A stretch of DNA of 64,000 nt, from the NCBI RefSeq assembly GCF_020985305.1, contig NZ_CP087588.1:2654501-2718500 (forward strand), given 5' to 3'. How positions within the stretch are numbered: position 1 is the stretch's first letter; each line of letters begins with the position of its first letter. This stretch comes from Croceicoccus sp. Ery15. GTDB lineage: Bacteria > Pseudomonadota > Alphaproteobacteria > Sphingomonadales > Sphingomonadaceae. The notes below the pieces were generated by a model. That model saw only the letters and a program-made list of their open reading frames with translations, was not told the DNA's origin and searched no databases. A program made the translations under genes and the position numbers. Positions 1 to 8,625 of this stretch are shown here, one piece after another.

Positions 1-1
1 G

Positions 2-1570
2 TCGGACTGGCTGGGCGACCAGGACGCCATCGAATATATGGTCCGCGAAGCGCCGCAGGCGGTGATCGAGCTGGAGCATGCGGGCGTTCCGTTTTCGCGT
101 AACCCCGAAGGCACGATCTATCAGCGCCCGTTCGGCGGCCACATGCAGAACATGGGCGAAGGCCCGCCGGTGCAGCGCACCTGCGCCGCCGCCGACCGTA
201 CCGGCCACGCCATGCTGCACGCGCTGTATCAGCAGTCGCTGAAGTATGACGCGGATTTCTACATCGAATATTTCGCCATCGACCTGATCATGGTGAACGG
301 CGAATGCAAGGGCGTGATCGCCATGTGCATGGACGATGGCTCGATCCATCGCTTCCGTTCGCACGCGGTCGTCCTCGCCACCGGTGGCTATGGCCGTTCC
401 TATTTCACCGCCACCTCGGCCCATACCTGCACCGGCGACGGCGGCGGCATGGTGCTGCGCGCAGGGCTCCCGCTGCAGGACATGGAATTCGTGCAGTTCC
501 ACCCGACCGGCATCTACGGCGCGGGCGTGCTGATCACCGAAGGCGCGCGCGGCGAAGGCGGTTACCTGACGAACAGCGAAGGCGAGCGTTTCATGGAACG
601 CTATGCCCCTTCGGCGAAAGACCTTGCTTCACGCGACGTGGTGTCGCGTTCGATGGCACTGGAAATCCGCGAAGGCCGCGGCGTCGGCCCGCACAAGGAC
701 CATATCTTCCTGCACCTCGATCACATCGATCCCGCCGTGCTGGCAGAGCGTCTTCCGGGCATTACCGAAAGCGGCAAGATCTTTGCAGGCGTCGACCTGA
801 CGCGCCAGCCGCTGCCGGTGGTGCCGACCGTCCACTACAACATGGGCGGCATCCCGTGTAACTATCACGGTCAGGTGGTCACCATCGGTGCCGATGGCGA
901 TCCGGAAACCGTGGTCCCCGGCCTCTATGCCGTGGGCGAAGCGGCCTGCGTGTCGGTCCATGGCGCGAACCGCCTTGGCTCCAACTCGCTGATCGACCTT
1001 GTCGTGTTCGGCCGCGCAACCGGCCACCACCTCAAGGACAACATCAAGCCGGGCACGGCGCATGACAATTTGCCGAAGGACAGCGCGGACTTCGCATTGT
1101 CGCGCCTCGACCACTTCCGCTATGCCAAGGGCGGTTCGCCGACCGCGGTCATCCGTGACGAGATGCAGCGCTGCATGTCGGCCCACGCCGCCGTGTTCCG
1201 CACCGACGAATCCATGGCCGAGGGCAAGGAAAAGCTGGCTGCGACCTACAAGAAGATGGAAGACATCTCGGTTGCGGATACCTCGCTGATCTGGAACTCG
1301 GATTTGATCGAGACGATGGAGCTCGACAATCTGATTTCGCAGGCGTCGGTCACCATGCATTCGGCTTTCAACCGCAAGGAAAGCCGCGGCGCCCACGCGC
1401 ACGAGGATTTCCCCGAGCGTAACGATGCCGAATGGATGAAGCACACCGCCAGCTGGTTCGACGGCTGGGGCGGCAAGGGCGGCGCCGTGAAGCTGGATTA
1501 CCGTCCGGTGCACGAATTCACGCTGACCGACGATGTGGAATATATCAAACCGAAGAAGCGCGTTTACTGA
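2..1570 (+). CDS. sdhA: Succinate dehydrogenase flavoprotein subunit, 5' truncated
   Basis: Catalytic FAD subunit of succinate dehydrogenase (complex II), oxidising succinate to fumarate on the cytoplasmic face of the inner membrane. The frame is open from base 2 (SDWLGDQ...), so the N-terminal FAD dinucleotide fold lies outside the window. Visible are the substrate-site segments HPTG and EGARGEGG, the YNMGGIPCN block and the C-terminal [12 protein letters not shown] motif typical of SdhA/FrdA. About 522 residues of roughly 600 are present. It ends in a hairpin terminator and is followed by a convergent gene, so sdhB is not directly downstream. Confidence 0.96.
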   Translation, partial: SDWLGDQDAIEYMVREAPQAVIELEHAGVPFSRNPEGTIYQRPFGGHMQNMGEGPPVQRTCAAADRTGHAMLHALYQQSLKYDADFYIEYFAIDLIMVNGECKGVIAMCMDDGSIHRFRSHAVVLATGGYGRSYFTATSAHTCTGDGGGMVLRAGLPLQDMEFVQFHPTGIYGAGVLITEGARGEGGYLTNSEGERFMERYAPSAKDLASRDVVSRSMALEIREGRGVGPHKDHIFLHLDHIDPAVLAERLPGITESGKIFAGVDLTRQPLPVVPTVHYNMGGIPCNYHGQVVTIGADGDPETVVPGLYAVGEAACVSVHGANRLGSNSLIDLVVFGRATGHHLKDNIKPGTAHDNLPKDSADFALSRLDHFRYAKGGSPTAVIRDEMQRCMSAHAAVFRTDESMAEGKEKLAATYKKMEDISVADTSLIWNSDLIETMELDNLISQASVTMHSAFNRKESRGAHAHEDFPERNDAEWMKHTASWFDGWGGKGGAVKLDYRPVHEFTLTDDVEYIKPKKRVY

Positions 1571-1599
1571 TCCGCGCTACCGGTTCGGACGGATAGGGA

Positions 1600-1638
1600 A
1601 AGGGTCGGAGGCTTTGGGGCTTCCGGCCCTTTCTGTTT
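1600..1638 (+). terminator. Rho-independent terminator after sdhA
   Basis: Arms AGGGTCGGAGGC (about 1601-1612) and GCTTCCGGCCCT (about 1619-1630) pair with G-U tolerance and are followed by the T-rich TTCTGTTT. It lies between the sdhA stop and the convergent gene at 1641-2198, so it may serve both. Confidence 0.7.
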
Positions 1639-1640
1639 GA

Positions 1641-2198
1641 TCAATCGTCCATGTCGAACATCGCAGTTGCGAGTAGCTGTACCCTATCCAAACGGCCCCC
1701 CGCGGCATCCGCGCGACTGATCACGATGGAAAAGCTGGGCTCTTCGGCGTTGGTATAGTTTGTCGACACCAATCCGTTATCCGACCAGCTTCCTGTCTCG
1801 TTCCAACGGCTTCGAAAATCGTCGCTGGCCAGAACGCGCTCGATGTCCGGTTGCAAGTCTGTATTGCCGCCTCCCGTGATATGACACATCGGCAATTGGC
1901 TTGAGACGACGAGCATATAGCCGGCACCGATGCTCGAATTGATCCGCCAGAAATGATTGGCCACTCGCAATTCTTTCGGTGGAAGGTTCACCTCGTCGGC
2001 CGAGTCCACAAGCCCCATCTGATCACCCAATCCGACGGTGGCGACAAAGCGCCCCGGCCCTTCCGCCCAGCTGGCGGGATTTAGCACCCATTCCTCGCAG
2101 CCGCGTAATGCTCCCGCGAACCCTCGCTCTAAATCAGTCTGTGCTTGGGCCGGACTTGCCAGCATGAGCCAAGGCAGCAGATAGGTTGCTCGCTTCAT
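1641..2198 (-). CDS. Secreted hypothetical protein
   Basis: 185-residue protein of unknown function. The N-terminus (MKRATYLLPWLMLASPAQAQ) is a typical Sec signal peptide with an AQA cleavage site near residue 20, so the mature protein should be periplasmic or secreted. Two cysteines remain after cleavage (in RGCEEW and PMCHITG) and could form a disulfide. I recognise no domain. The DNA looks less GC-rich than its neighbours, which may mean weaker codon selection or acquisition. It is convergent with sdhA and read separately from the EamA gene upstream. Confidence 0.7.
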   Translation of the reverse strand: MKRATYLLPWLMLASPAQAQTDLERGFAGALRGCEEWVLNPASWAEGPGRFVATVGLGDQMGLVDSADEVNLPPKELRVANHFWRINSSIGAGYMLVVSSQLPMCHITGGGNTDLQPDIERVLASDDFRSRWNETGSWSDNGLVSTNYTNAEEPSFSIVISRADAAGGRLDRVQLLATAMFDMDD

Positions 2199-2249
2199 AA
2201 CGCACCCCCGTCAATTTCGGCAGGATCTGATCGCCGGAAAATCCAATGA

Positions 2250-3137
2250 CTACAACCGCGTCCGCACCAGCATCGCCTTGAGATAATTCCGGCCCGGCCG
2301 CAGCACGATCACCAGCACGCCCGCTGCCGCGACCAATGCGCCCGCGATCAGTTCCGGCCCGACATGGTCCCCTGTCAGCCATATGCCCAGCAGCACGGTG
2401 AACACCGGCGTCATCAAGGTCAGCGGCGCGATCAGGTTTACGTCGTGCTGGGTGATCATCCCGTAATAAAGCGTATGCGCGCCGATTGAGACGATCAGCC
2501 CCGAAAACAGCACCGCCGCCAGCGTGCCCCATGGCTCGGCGCTGACGGCCGCCGCCTGCCCGTCCTCCAGCATCAGTGACAGGGGCAGCAATACGATGGC
2601 CGAAATCGCCCCCGCCCAAGCCTGCATGCGCAAAGGCTCCAGCGACAGGCGTTTCAGCCCGACATTGCCCAGCGCACCCACAACCGACGATGCGCCCACG
2701 AACAGCAGCCCGATACTGCTCTGCCAGCCTGATGGCGATGCGACGGCGATTCCCACGCCCAGAAAGGTCAGCGCAATGCCCAAGCCGCGCCGCCAATGCA
2801 CCTTTTCGCGCAACAGCACAATGGCGAACAGCACGGTCAGCGGCGCGCCCGTCAGGCTGACGATACCGGCAGCAGAGGGGCTTGCATCAGTCAGCCCGAT
2901 GAACAGCAGCGCGAACGAGCCCCCGCTCACCGCCAGTGCAACAGCTGCGACAAGCAGGAAGCGGTCGGGTATGGGCCGCAACCACGGCGCCAGCGCCAGC
3001 GCAACCACCACGGACCGCAATGTTGCATAAAACAACGGAGGCAAAGCCAGTTCGCTGACCGCCAGTTTTGAGACAATCGTGTTCAACGCCCAGACAAGGC
3101 AGATCGCCGCCAGCAGTAGGAAGCTGCGAGCGTTCAT
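2250..3137 (-). CDS. EamA/DMT family transporter
   Basis: 295-residue inner-membrane protein with about ten hydrophobic segments arranged as two EamA repeats (approximately residues 5-135 and 145-285), the drug/metabolite transporter fold (RhaT/YdcZ-like). Such proteins export amino acids, nucleosides or drugs; nothing here fixes the substrate. It lies 22 nt downstream of thrS on the same strand, so it may be cotranscribed with it and come under the same leader control. A threonine or other amino-acid export role would fit but is only inference. Confidence 0.85.
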   Translation of the reverse strand: MNARSFLLLAAICLVWALNTIVSKLAVSELALPPLFYATLRSVVVALALAPWLRPIPDRFLLVAAVALAVSGGSFALLFIGLTDASPSAAGIVSLTGAPLTVLFAIVLLREKVHWRRGLGIALTFLGVGIAVASPSGWQSSIGLLFVGASSVVGALGNVGLKRLSLEPLRMQAWAGAISAIVLLPLSLMLEDGQAAAVSAEPWGTLAAVLFSGLIVSIGAHTLYYGMITQHDVNLIAPLTLMTPVFTVLLGIWLTGDHVGPELIAGALVAAAGVLVIVLRPGRNYLKAMLVRTRL

Positions 3138-3159
3138 CTGCCCTGTCGGCCCCCTAAAC

Positions 3160-5172
3160 TCACCGTAGATCCGGCGCGGTCGTCTCTGCCTTCAGCATGG
3201 CGATCGCCTCGTCCAGCGAGCAGAATTTCTGCTGCTGTTCGCCCAATGTGCGGATCGCGACCGTGCCTTCCTCGGCCTCGCGCTTCCCAACGACCAACAG
3301 GTGCGGGACCTTGGCCACCGAATGTTCGCGGACCTTGTAGTTGATCTTCTCGTTCCGCAGATCGCTTTCCACGCGGATACCGGCTGCCTGCAATTTCGCC
3401 ACCACCTCGTGCGCGTAATCGTCGGCATCGGACACGATGGTCGCCACTACCGCCTGCACCGGCGCGAGCCAAACGGGCAGCTTACCGGCGAAATGTTCGA
3501 TCAGAATGCCGATAAAACGTTCGTAGGAGCCGAAAATCGCGCGGTGCAGCATCACGGGGCGATGCTTCTCGCCATCTTCACCCACATAGGTCGCGTCGAG
3601 CCGTTCGGGCAGAACACGGTCGGACTGGATCGTGCCCACCTGCCAGGTGCGGCCAATGGCGTCGGTCAGGTGCCATTCCAGCTTGGGCGCATAGAACGCG
3701 CCTTCGCCCGGCAGCTCTTCCCAGCCATATTCGTCGGTAGCGAGTCCCGCCTCGATCACCGCATTGCGCAACTCGTCCTCGGCCTTGTCCCAGTCGGCCT
3801 CGCTGCCGAAACGCTGTTCGGGGCGCAGCGCCAGCTTGATCGAATAGGTAAAGCCGAAATCCTTGTAGACGCGGTCGGCCAGTTCGCAGAAGGCGCGCAC
3901 TTCGTCGACGATCTGGTCCTCGCGGCAGAAGATATGCGCATCGTCCTGCGTGAACTGGCGCACGCGCATCAACCCGTGGAGCGCGCCATGCGGCTCGTTC
4001 CGGTGGCAGCAGCCGTTTTCATACAGCCGGATCGGCAATTCGCGATAGCTGGTGATGCCCTGCTTGAACACCAGCACATGGGCCGGGCAGTTCATCGGCT
4101 TCAGCGCCATCCAGTCGGCATCGTGGCTAATGACGGGGCCTTCGTCCTCAACGTTCGGCACCTCGTCGGGCACCACGAACATGTTTTCGCGATACTTGCC
4201 CCAATGGCCCGATTTTTCCCACTGGCGCGCGTCCATCACCTGCGGGGTCTTGATCTCCTGATAGCCCGCCGCGTCGATGGCACGCCGCATATAGGCCTCA
4301 AGCTCGCGCCAGACCTTATAGCCGTTGGGATGCCAAAAAACGCTGCCGTGCGCCTCTTCCTGCAAGTGGAACAGGTCCATCTCGCGCGCCAGCTTGCGGT
4401 GGTCGCGCTTGGCGGCTTCTTCCAGACGCATCAGATGCGCGTTCAGCTGCTTCTTGTTGAGCCAGCCGGTGCCATATATGCGCGTCAGCTGCGCGTTCTT
4501 CTGGTCGCCGCGCCAATATGCACCGGCAACCCGCATCAGCTTGAACGCCTGCGGGTCCAGCTTGCCGGTCGAGGCAAGATGCGGCCCGCGACACATGTCG
4601 AGCCATGCGCCCTCGCTGTTCGGCTGGCCCGACCAGTATACGGTCAGTTCCTCGCCTTCAGGAAGCTCGGCGGCCCATTCGGCCTTGAACTTTTCGCCCT
4701 CGGCGTTCCAGCGGTCGATCAGCTGCTGACGCGACCAGACTTCGCGCACCAGCGGCTTGTCGGCCTTGATGATCTCGCGCATCTTTTCCTCGATCGCGGG
4801 AAGATCGTCCATGCCGAACGGCTCGCGGGTCGCGGGGGCCATCACATCGTAATAGAAACCGTCGTCGGTCGCGGGGCCAAAGGTGATCTGCGTGCCCGGC
4901 CACAATGCCTGCACCGCCTCTGCCAGAACATGGGCGTAATCGTGGCGCACGAGTTCGAGGGCATCTTCCTCGTCCTTTGCGGTCACCAGAGCAAGCTGCG
5001 CATCGCCGTCAAAGGGGCGCCCGATATCGCGCAATTCGCCGTCCACGCGCGCGGCAATCGCCGCCTTGGCAAGGCCGGGGCCGATGGCGGCGGCCACATC
5101 GGCGGGGCTGGAACCCGCCGGCATTTCGCGCACCGAACCGTCGGGCAGGCTGATCTTCAGAAGTTCGCTCAT
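3160..5172 (-). CDS. thrS: Threonyl-tRNA synthetase
   Basis: Charges tRNA-Thr in the cytoplasm. The 670 residues show the full class II ThrRS layout: TGS domain (about 1-60), editing domain with the HDYAHVLAEA segment (about 65-240), catalytic core with MNCPAH (zinc cysteine) and motif 2 around RNEPHG, and a C-terminal anticodon-binding domain (about 565-665). It starts at ATG 5172. The 200 bases upstream hold a threonine-rich leader ORF and a terminator, indicating transcription attenuation by tRNA-Thr charging. A 699-codon open frame on the other strand is only a shadow of this gene. Confidence 0.97.
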   Translation of the reverse strand: MSELLKISLPDGSVREMPAGSSPADVAAAIGPGLAKAAIAARVDGELRDIGRPFDGDAQLALVTAKDEEDALELVRHDYAHVLAEAVQALWPGTQITFGPATDDGFYYDVMAPATREPFGMDDLPAIEEKMREIIKADKPLVREVWSRQQLIDRWNAEGEKFKAEWAAELPEGEELTVYWSGQPNSEGAWLDMCRGPHLASTGKLDPQAFKLMRVAGAYWRGDQKNAQLTRIYGTGWLNKKQLNAHLMRLEEAAKRDHRKLAREMDLFHLQEEAHGSVFWHPNGYKVWRELEAYMRRAIDAAGYQEIKTPQVMDARQWEKSGHWGKYRENMFVVPDEVPNVEDEGPVISHDADWMALKPMNCPAHVLVFKQGITSYRELPIRLYENGCCHRNEPHGALHGLMRVRQFTQDDAHIFCREDQIVDEVRAFCELADRVYKDFGFTYSIKLALRPEQRFGSEADWDKAEDELRNAVIEAGLATDEYGWEELPGEGAFYAPKLEWHLTDAIGRTWQVGTIQSDRVLPERLDATYVGEDGEKHRPVMLHRAIFGSYERFIGILIEHFAGKLPVWLAPVQAVVATIVSDADDYAHEVVAKLQAAGIRVESDLRNEKINYKVREHSVAKVPHLLVVGKREAEEGTVAIRTLGEQQQKFCSLDEAIAMLKAETTAPDLR

Positions 5173-5249
5173 AATCTCTCGGGCCGATCAAAAGGGCAGA
5201 GGCGCGCCATGGCACAAGCGCGGCCAAGCCGGAAGGGGCGGCGTCAGCG

Positions 5250-5287
5250 AAAAACGGGCAATTTCGGGAAGAGACGCCATCTGCCCG
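5250..5287 (-). terminator. Attenuator terminator in the thrS leader
   Basis: Read on the minus strand, CGGGCAG (5287-5281) pairs with TTGCCCG (about 5261-5255), followed at once by five T residues (5254-5250). The 5' arm CGGGCA can instead pair with TGCCCG at 5340-5335 inside the leader ORF, giving mutually exclusive antiterminator and terminator forms. Position between leader ORF and thrS fits an attenuator. Confidence 0.6.
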
Positions 5288-5312
5288 AACCTGCGGGCCA
5301 CGGCGGCAGCGT

Positions 5313-5384
5313 TCAGCGCGCGACCGACCGTGCCCGGGCAAAGCCGGTGGTAGTCGTTGTCGTCGATTTGCGCTGCTGCATCAT
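5313..5384 (-). CDS. Threonine leader peptide upstream of thrS
   Basis: A 23-codon ORF starting MMQQRKS, followed by six consecutive threonine codons (5363-5346: ACG ACA ACG ACT ACC ACC), then GFAR and a TGA stop. A run of regulatory codons in a short ORF upstream of the cognate gene is the hallmark of ribosome-mediated attenuation, as in the enterobacterial thr operon leader. The palindrome TGCCCGGGCA (5340-5331) just after the Thr codons can pair with the terminator arm. There is no obvious Shine-Dalgarno sequence. A weak -10 (TATCTA, 5399-5394) would put transcription start near the ATG, so translation may be leaderless. Distance to thrS is 140 nt. Confidence 0.65.
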   Translation of the reverse strand: MMQQRKSTTTTTTGFARARSVAR

Positions 5385-5467
5385 GATGCCGGTTAGATAG
5401 TGACGGCACGCGCAAAAGTCATCCCGCAAAAGCACCTGTGCAGATCGTGTCATGGCTGCGCGTCATT

Positions 5468-5487
5468 TTGACAAGCTCGCTTGACAA
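5468..5487. promoter_or_regulatory. Palindromic operator upstream of the small membrane/XRE module
   Basis: TTGACAAGCTCGCTTGACAA fits the dyad TTGnCAAGCnnGCTTGnCAA (16 of 20 positions symmetric). It overlaps two TTGACA -35-like hexamers and lies about 50 bp before the first gene of a unit that ends with an XRE regulator, so autoregulation is the simplest reading. A related half-site GCTTGACA occurs at 6322-6329. Confidence 0.5.
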
Positions 5488-5539
5488 AGCGGCCCCATTA
5501 TGACAGGGAGGCTTTACATCAATTCAAGGAGGCTTGACC

Positions 5540-5692
5540 ATGACCAATCGCAAGGCAGTTCTGTGGGGCGCGGGCATCATCGGGGTGGCGCTGCTCAATA
5601 TCGCGGGCGTGCTGCCCGACTGGACCACATTCGTCGCCATCTCCACCCTGCCTGCACTGGCCGTAAGCTCGCGCCGGAGGTGCTGCGCGTGA
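5540..5692 (+). CDS. Small hydrophobic protein, 50 aa
   Basis: Short ORF beginning MTNRKAVLWGAG with one strong hydrophobic stretch and a basic, cysteine-containing tail (RRRCCA). Support for translation: an excellent AAGGAGG Shine-Dalgarno sequence about 7 nt before the ATG, and a stop that overlaps the GTG start of the next gene (GTGA), implying translational coupling. Function unknown; probably a single-pass inner-membrane peptide made with the membrane protein and XRE regulator that follow. Confidence 0.55.
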   Translation: MTNRKAVLWGAGIIGVALLNIAGVLPDWTTFVAISTLPALAVSSRRRCCA

Positions 5693-6108
5693 CGGGTGCG
5701 CGCAGCATGGCGCAGCGCCGCTATCTGCGGCGCATGGCGGTGGCGGCTGCGTTCTATGTCGCCACGCTGTTCGGGGGCAATTACCTGATCGATCATGCAG
5801 GCGTGACCGGCCCCGTCGTCTGGTTGCTGGCGCTGTTGCCGGGCCTGGGCGTGCTGGGTTTTATCGCCGCCATCGGCCTGCTGATCATCGAGGAGGAGGA
5901 TGAATTCCTGCGCCTGCTGATCGTGCGGCAAACGCTGATCGCCACCGGCATCGCCCTGTCTGCCGCCACCGTCTGGGGCTTTTTCGAGGAATTCGGACTG
6001 GTCGCCCATGTCGAGGCTTTCTGGTGGGCGGTGATCTGGTTTTTCGGTTTCGGCATTGGCGGCGCGGTAAACCGCGTCACCATGGGCGCATGGGGAGAAT
6101 GCGGGTGA
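5689..6108 (+). CDS. Hypothetical four-helix membrane protein
   Basis: 139-residue inner-membrane protein with about four hydrophobic helices. I chose GTG 5689 as start: GGAGG lies 8 nt upstream and the codon overlaps the previous stop. The open frame extends upstream to 5500 but that part overlaps the preceding small gene. The segment between helices 2 and 3 is acidic (EEEDEF). Membrane proteins of this sort are often paired with a tiny XRE regulator, as here, where the next gene overlaps by 4 nt. No enzymatic motif was seen. Confidence 0.75.
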   Translation: MTGARSMAQRRYLRRMAVAAAFYVATLFGGNYLIDHAGVTGPVVWLLALLPGLGVLGFIAAIGLLIIEEEDEFLRLLIVRQTLIATGIALSAATVWGFFEEFGLVAHVEAFWWAVIWFFGFGIGGAVNRVTMGAWGECG

Positions 6109-6296
6109 AAAACCGCCTGAAAGTCCTGCGCGCCGAACGGGATTGGAGCCAGCAGCATCTGGCCGACCAGCTGGGCGTGTCGCGCCAGTCGGTCAATGCG
6201 ATCGAGACGGGAAAATACGATCCCTCGCTCCCGCTGGCCTTTCGCATCGCGGCGCTGTTCGCCCTGCCGATCGAGGATATTTTTGCGCCCGATTGA
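6105..6296 (+). CDS. Small XRE-family transcriptional regulator
   Basis: 63-residue protein consisting almost entirely of one helix-turn-helix of the Cro/C1 type: RAERDWSQQHLADQLGVSRQ, then SVNAIETGKYDPSLPLA. I prefer GTG 6105, which has a GGGGA element 8 nt upstream and overlaps the previous stop (GTGA); ATG 6099 is possible. Regulators of this size commonly repress their own operon, and a dyad at 5468-5487 upstream of the module is a suitable target. Confidence 0.85.
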   Translation: MKNRLKVLRAERDWSQQHLADQLGVSRQSVNAIETGKYDPSLPLAFRIAALFALPIEDIFAPD

Positions 6297-6380
6297 TTTT
6301 TCCCTGCCCTGGTAACCCTTTGCTTGACACTTGCCCCCTATGGCGTGACCTTTCGGGGCAAGGGTCACAGGGGTTTATCG

Positions 6381-7538
6381 ATGGACGGAACGGGTGCGGG
6401 CTTTGGCGCAGGGGGCGGCATGCCGGATGGCAATGATCCGCCAGAACAGGCGGAAGCCCCGCTGTCGGCATTCAATTTCGAAGGCACGTGGCGCGAATTC
6501 GCCCCCATCGCCTTTACCAACCTGTTGCTGACCATCGTCACGCTGGGCATTTACCGGTTCTGGGCCACCACCCGCGAACGGCGCTATTTGTGGAGCCGCA
6601 GCCGGTTCATCGACGAACATCTGGAATGGACGGGCGTGGGCAAGGAATTGTTCTTCGGCTTCCTGATGGTCGCGGTGCTGTTCGGCATTCCCTTCCTCGT
6701 CCTGCAATTCGTGGTCGAGGCGCTGATGCTGCAGGGCTATCCCGGCGCAGGCGCGGCGGTGATGATCTCGATGTTCCTGCTGATCTTTTACCTGTCGGGC
6801 GTGGCGCGGTTCCGCGCACTGCGATACCGGCTGGGCCGCACGCACTGGCGCGGGATACGCGGCGGCAGTTACGAACCGGGCTTCAAATACGGTCTGTCCT
6901 ATATGTGGAAATACACCGTCGGCTATCTGGCGATGGGCCTGATGGTGCCATGGGCGATGGTGTCTTTGTGGAACGAGCGCTGGGGCCATATGACATTCGG
7001 CCAGATGCGTTTTTCGGGACAGGCCGATTTCTCGCCGCTGATGAAGCGCTATCTGGTCGCCTATCTGGCGCCGTTCATCATCCTGGTGCTGGTGTTCGTC
7101 GCGGGCGTGGCGGCAGCGCTGGGCCTTGGCATGATGGAGGAATACGAGCCGGACAATCCGGCCAGCGCGACCAGCTTCATGTGGCTGTTCATCCTGGGCA
7201 TGCTGGCGTTCTATCTGCTCTGGGGCCTCGCCTATCTGCTGTTCTATGCCAAATATATGCGCGTGGTGATTGGCGAGATGCGGCTGGGCGACGATATCAG
7301 CTTCGGCTTTTCGGCCAGCACGAAAGACTGGTTCAAGCTGATCATGGGCGATGTGGGGCTGGTCGTGGTGACATTGGGGATCGGCTGGATCTTCCTGTCC
7401 TATCGCCACTGGAAGTTCTTCATCACCCATCTGGAAGCCTATGGCGTGATCGATCCCGACGCGCTGATGCAGTCGGACACGCCGATGGCGAAACATGGCG
7501 AAGGGTTGCTGGATGCATTCGACATGGGCGCGATCTGA
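6381..7538 (+). CDS. YjgN family (DUF898) membrane protein
   Basis: 385-residue inner-membrane protein. After a glycine-rich, disordered N-terminus (about 1-30) comes the typical DUF898 opening FNFEGTWREF..., then TLGIYRFW, and the repeated pattern of paired helices ending in GWIFLSYRHWKFF. The family's function is unknown. Start ATG 6381 is preferred over the open-frame extension to 6324. It is followed after 3 nt by an M48 metalloprotease, a pairing often seen for this family, suggesting a joint envelope role. Confidence 0.88.
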   Translation: MDGTGAGFGAGGGMPDGNDPPEQAEAPLSAFNFEGTWREFAPIAFTNLLLTIVTLGIYRFWATTRERRYLWSRSRFIDEHLEWTGVGKELFFGFLMVAVLFGIPFLVLQFVVEALMLQGYPGAGAAVMISMFLLIFYLSGVARFRALRYRLGRTHWRGIRGGSYEPGFKYGLSYMWKYTVGYLAMGLMVPWAMVSLWNERWGHMTFGQMRFSGQADFSPLMKRYLVAYLAPFIILVLVFVAGVAAALGLGMMEEYEPDNPASATSFMWLFILGMLAFYLLWGLAYLLFYAKYMRVVIGEMRLGDDISFGFSASTKDWFKLIMGDVGLVVVTLGIGWIFLSYRHWKFFITHLEAYGVIDPDALMQSDTPMAKHGEGLLDAFDMGAI

Positions 7539-7541
7539 CCG

Positions 7542-8600
7542 ATGGGCGATACGGTCGAAGCCAGCTGGTATGACGGGCTGACTGCGAAGAAGCGCGACGG
7601 TCATGCCGCTCTGGCTGGCAGCGAGCTGCTGTTGACAGAGGATGACGGCACCCGAACGGCAATGCCGCTTCAGGATTTGCGTTTCGTCGAAACGCGTCCC
7701 GAAGGGCCGGTGCTGACGCTGAACGACAATCGCGGGTTCCGCCTGCGTTTGCTGGGGGCGATTCCCGACGATCTGGCGGCCCGCTTGCCGGGTGAAAGCC
7801 GCTATGGTCACTGGATCGACGGGCTTGGCCTGCCCAGGGCGGCCGTGCTGTTTGCCGGGATCAGCGCGGTGGCGCTGGCGGTGGTGATGACCGCGCCCAG
7901 CTGGCTGGGCCCGATGATTCCCGCATCGTGGGAACGGCGCGCGGGCGATGCGATCATCGGCGATATGGGCAATACATTGTGCCATTCGCCCGCGGGCGAT
8001 CGCGCCCTGCTGCGTCTGGCGCAGGAAATCGATCCCGACCGCCCCGTCACCCGCGTCGACATCGCCAATATCGGCATGGTCAACGCTGTCGCCCTGCCCG
8101 GCGGGCGCGTGGTGGTGTTCGACGGGCTGGTACAGGAAGCGGAAAGCGCGGATGAGCTGGCGGGCGTGGTGGCGCATGAAATCGGCCATGTGCGCGAACG
8201 CCATGTGATGCAGGCCCTGTTGCGGCAGTTCGGCCTGTCGATCTTGCTGGGCGGGTTCAATTCCGATGTCGGCAGCGGCATTTTCGGCATCGCGTCGACC
8301 AGCTATACCCGCGCGGCAGAGCGCGAGGCGGACGATTACGCCCGCGAAAGGCTGGCGGCGGCCGATATTTCTCCGCTGGGTGCGGCGGCGTTTTTCGAAC
8401 GGTTGAAGGACGATCACGGCGACGGGCCCGAATGGGCCGCATGGGTCGCCACCCATCCGGTGCCGTCCGAACGGCAGAAACAGTTCGAGGATGCGGCGCG
8501 GCAGGGCGCCGATTACCGGCCCGCCCTGCCGGAAGCCGACTTTGCCGCGCTGAAAGCCAGTTGCAAGGAAGACGCGGACGTCGAAGAGTTCTATTTCTGA
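7542..8600 (+). CDS. M48 family metalloprotease
   Basis: 352-residue zinc protease. HEIGH at about residues 212-216 supplies two zinc-binding histidines and the catalytic glutamate; the third ligand is the Glu in EREADDYA some 60 residues later, the usual M48 arrangement. Residues 1-75 form an extra N-terminal domain, then one transmembrane helix (about 93-115), so the protease domain is probably periplasmic and membrane-anchored, like BepA or LoiP relatives. Translationally linked to the YjgN-like gene. Confidence 0.92.
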   Translation: MGDTVEASWYDGLTAKKRDGHAALAGSELLLTEDDGTRTAMPLQDLRFVETRPEGPVLTLNDNRGFRLRLLGAIPDDLAARLPGESRYGHWIDGLGLPRAAVLFAGISAVALAVVMTAPSWLGPMIPASWERRAGDAIIGDMGNTLCHSPAGDRALLRLAQEIDPDRPVTRVDIANIGMVNAVALPGGRVVVFDGLVQEAESADELAGVVAHEIGHVRERHVMQALLRQFGLSILLGGFNSDVGSGIFGIASTSYTRAAEREADDYARERLAAADISPLGAAAFFERLKDDHGDGPEWAAWVATHPVPSERQKQFEDAARQGADYRPALPEADFAALKASCKEDADVEEFYF

Positions 8601-8625
8601 CCCCCCGAACGGAGAACGACAGAGC

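Noticed and set aside
3301..5400. 699-codon open frame on the plus strand
   Set aside because: Antisense to thrS over its whole length; a high-GC codon-position artefact with no domain.
5188..5415. 75-codon minus-strand frame upstream of thrS
   Set aside because: Overlaps the Thr leader in another frame, begins with TTG, and has no ribosome site; the Thr-codon ORF explains the region better.
6324..6352. TTGACA followed by GACCTT as a promoter for the YjgN-like gene
   Set aside because: The -35 is perfect but no acceptable -10 lies at 16-18 nt.
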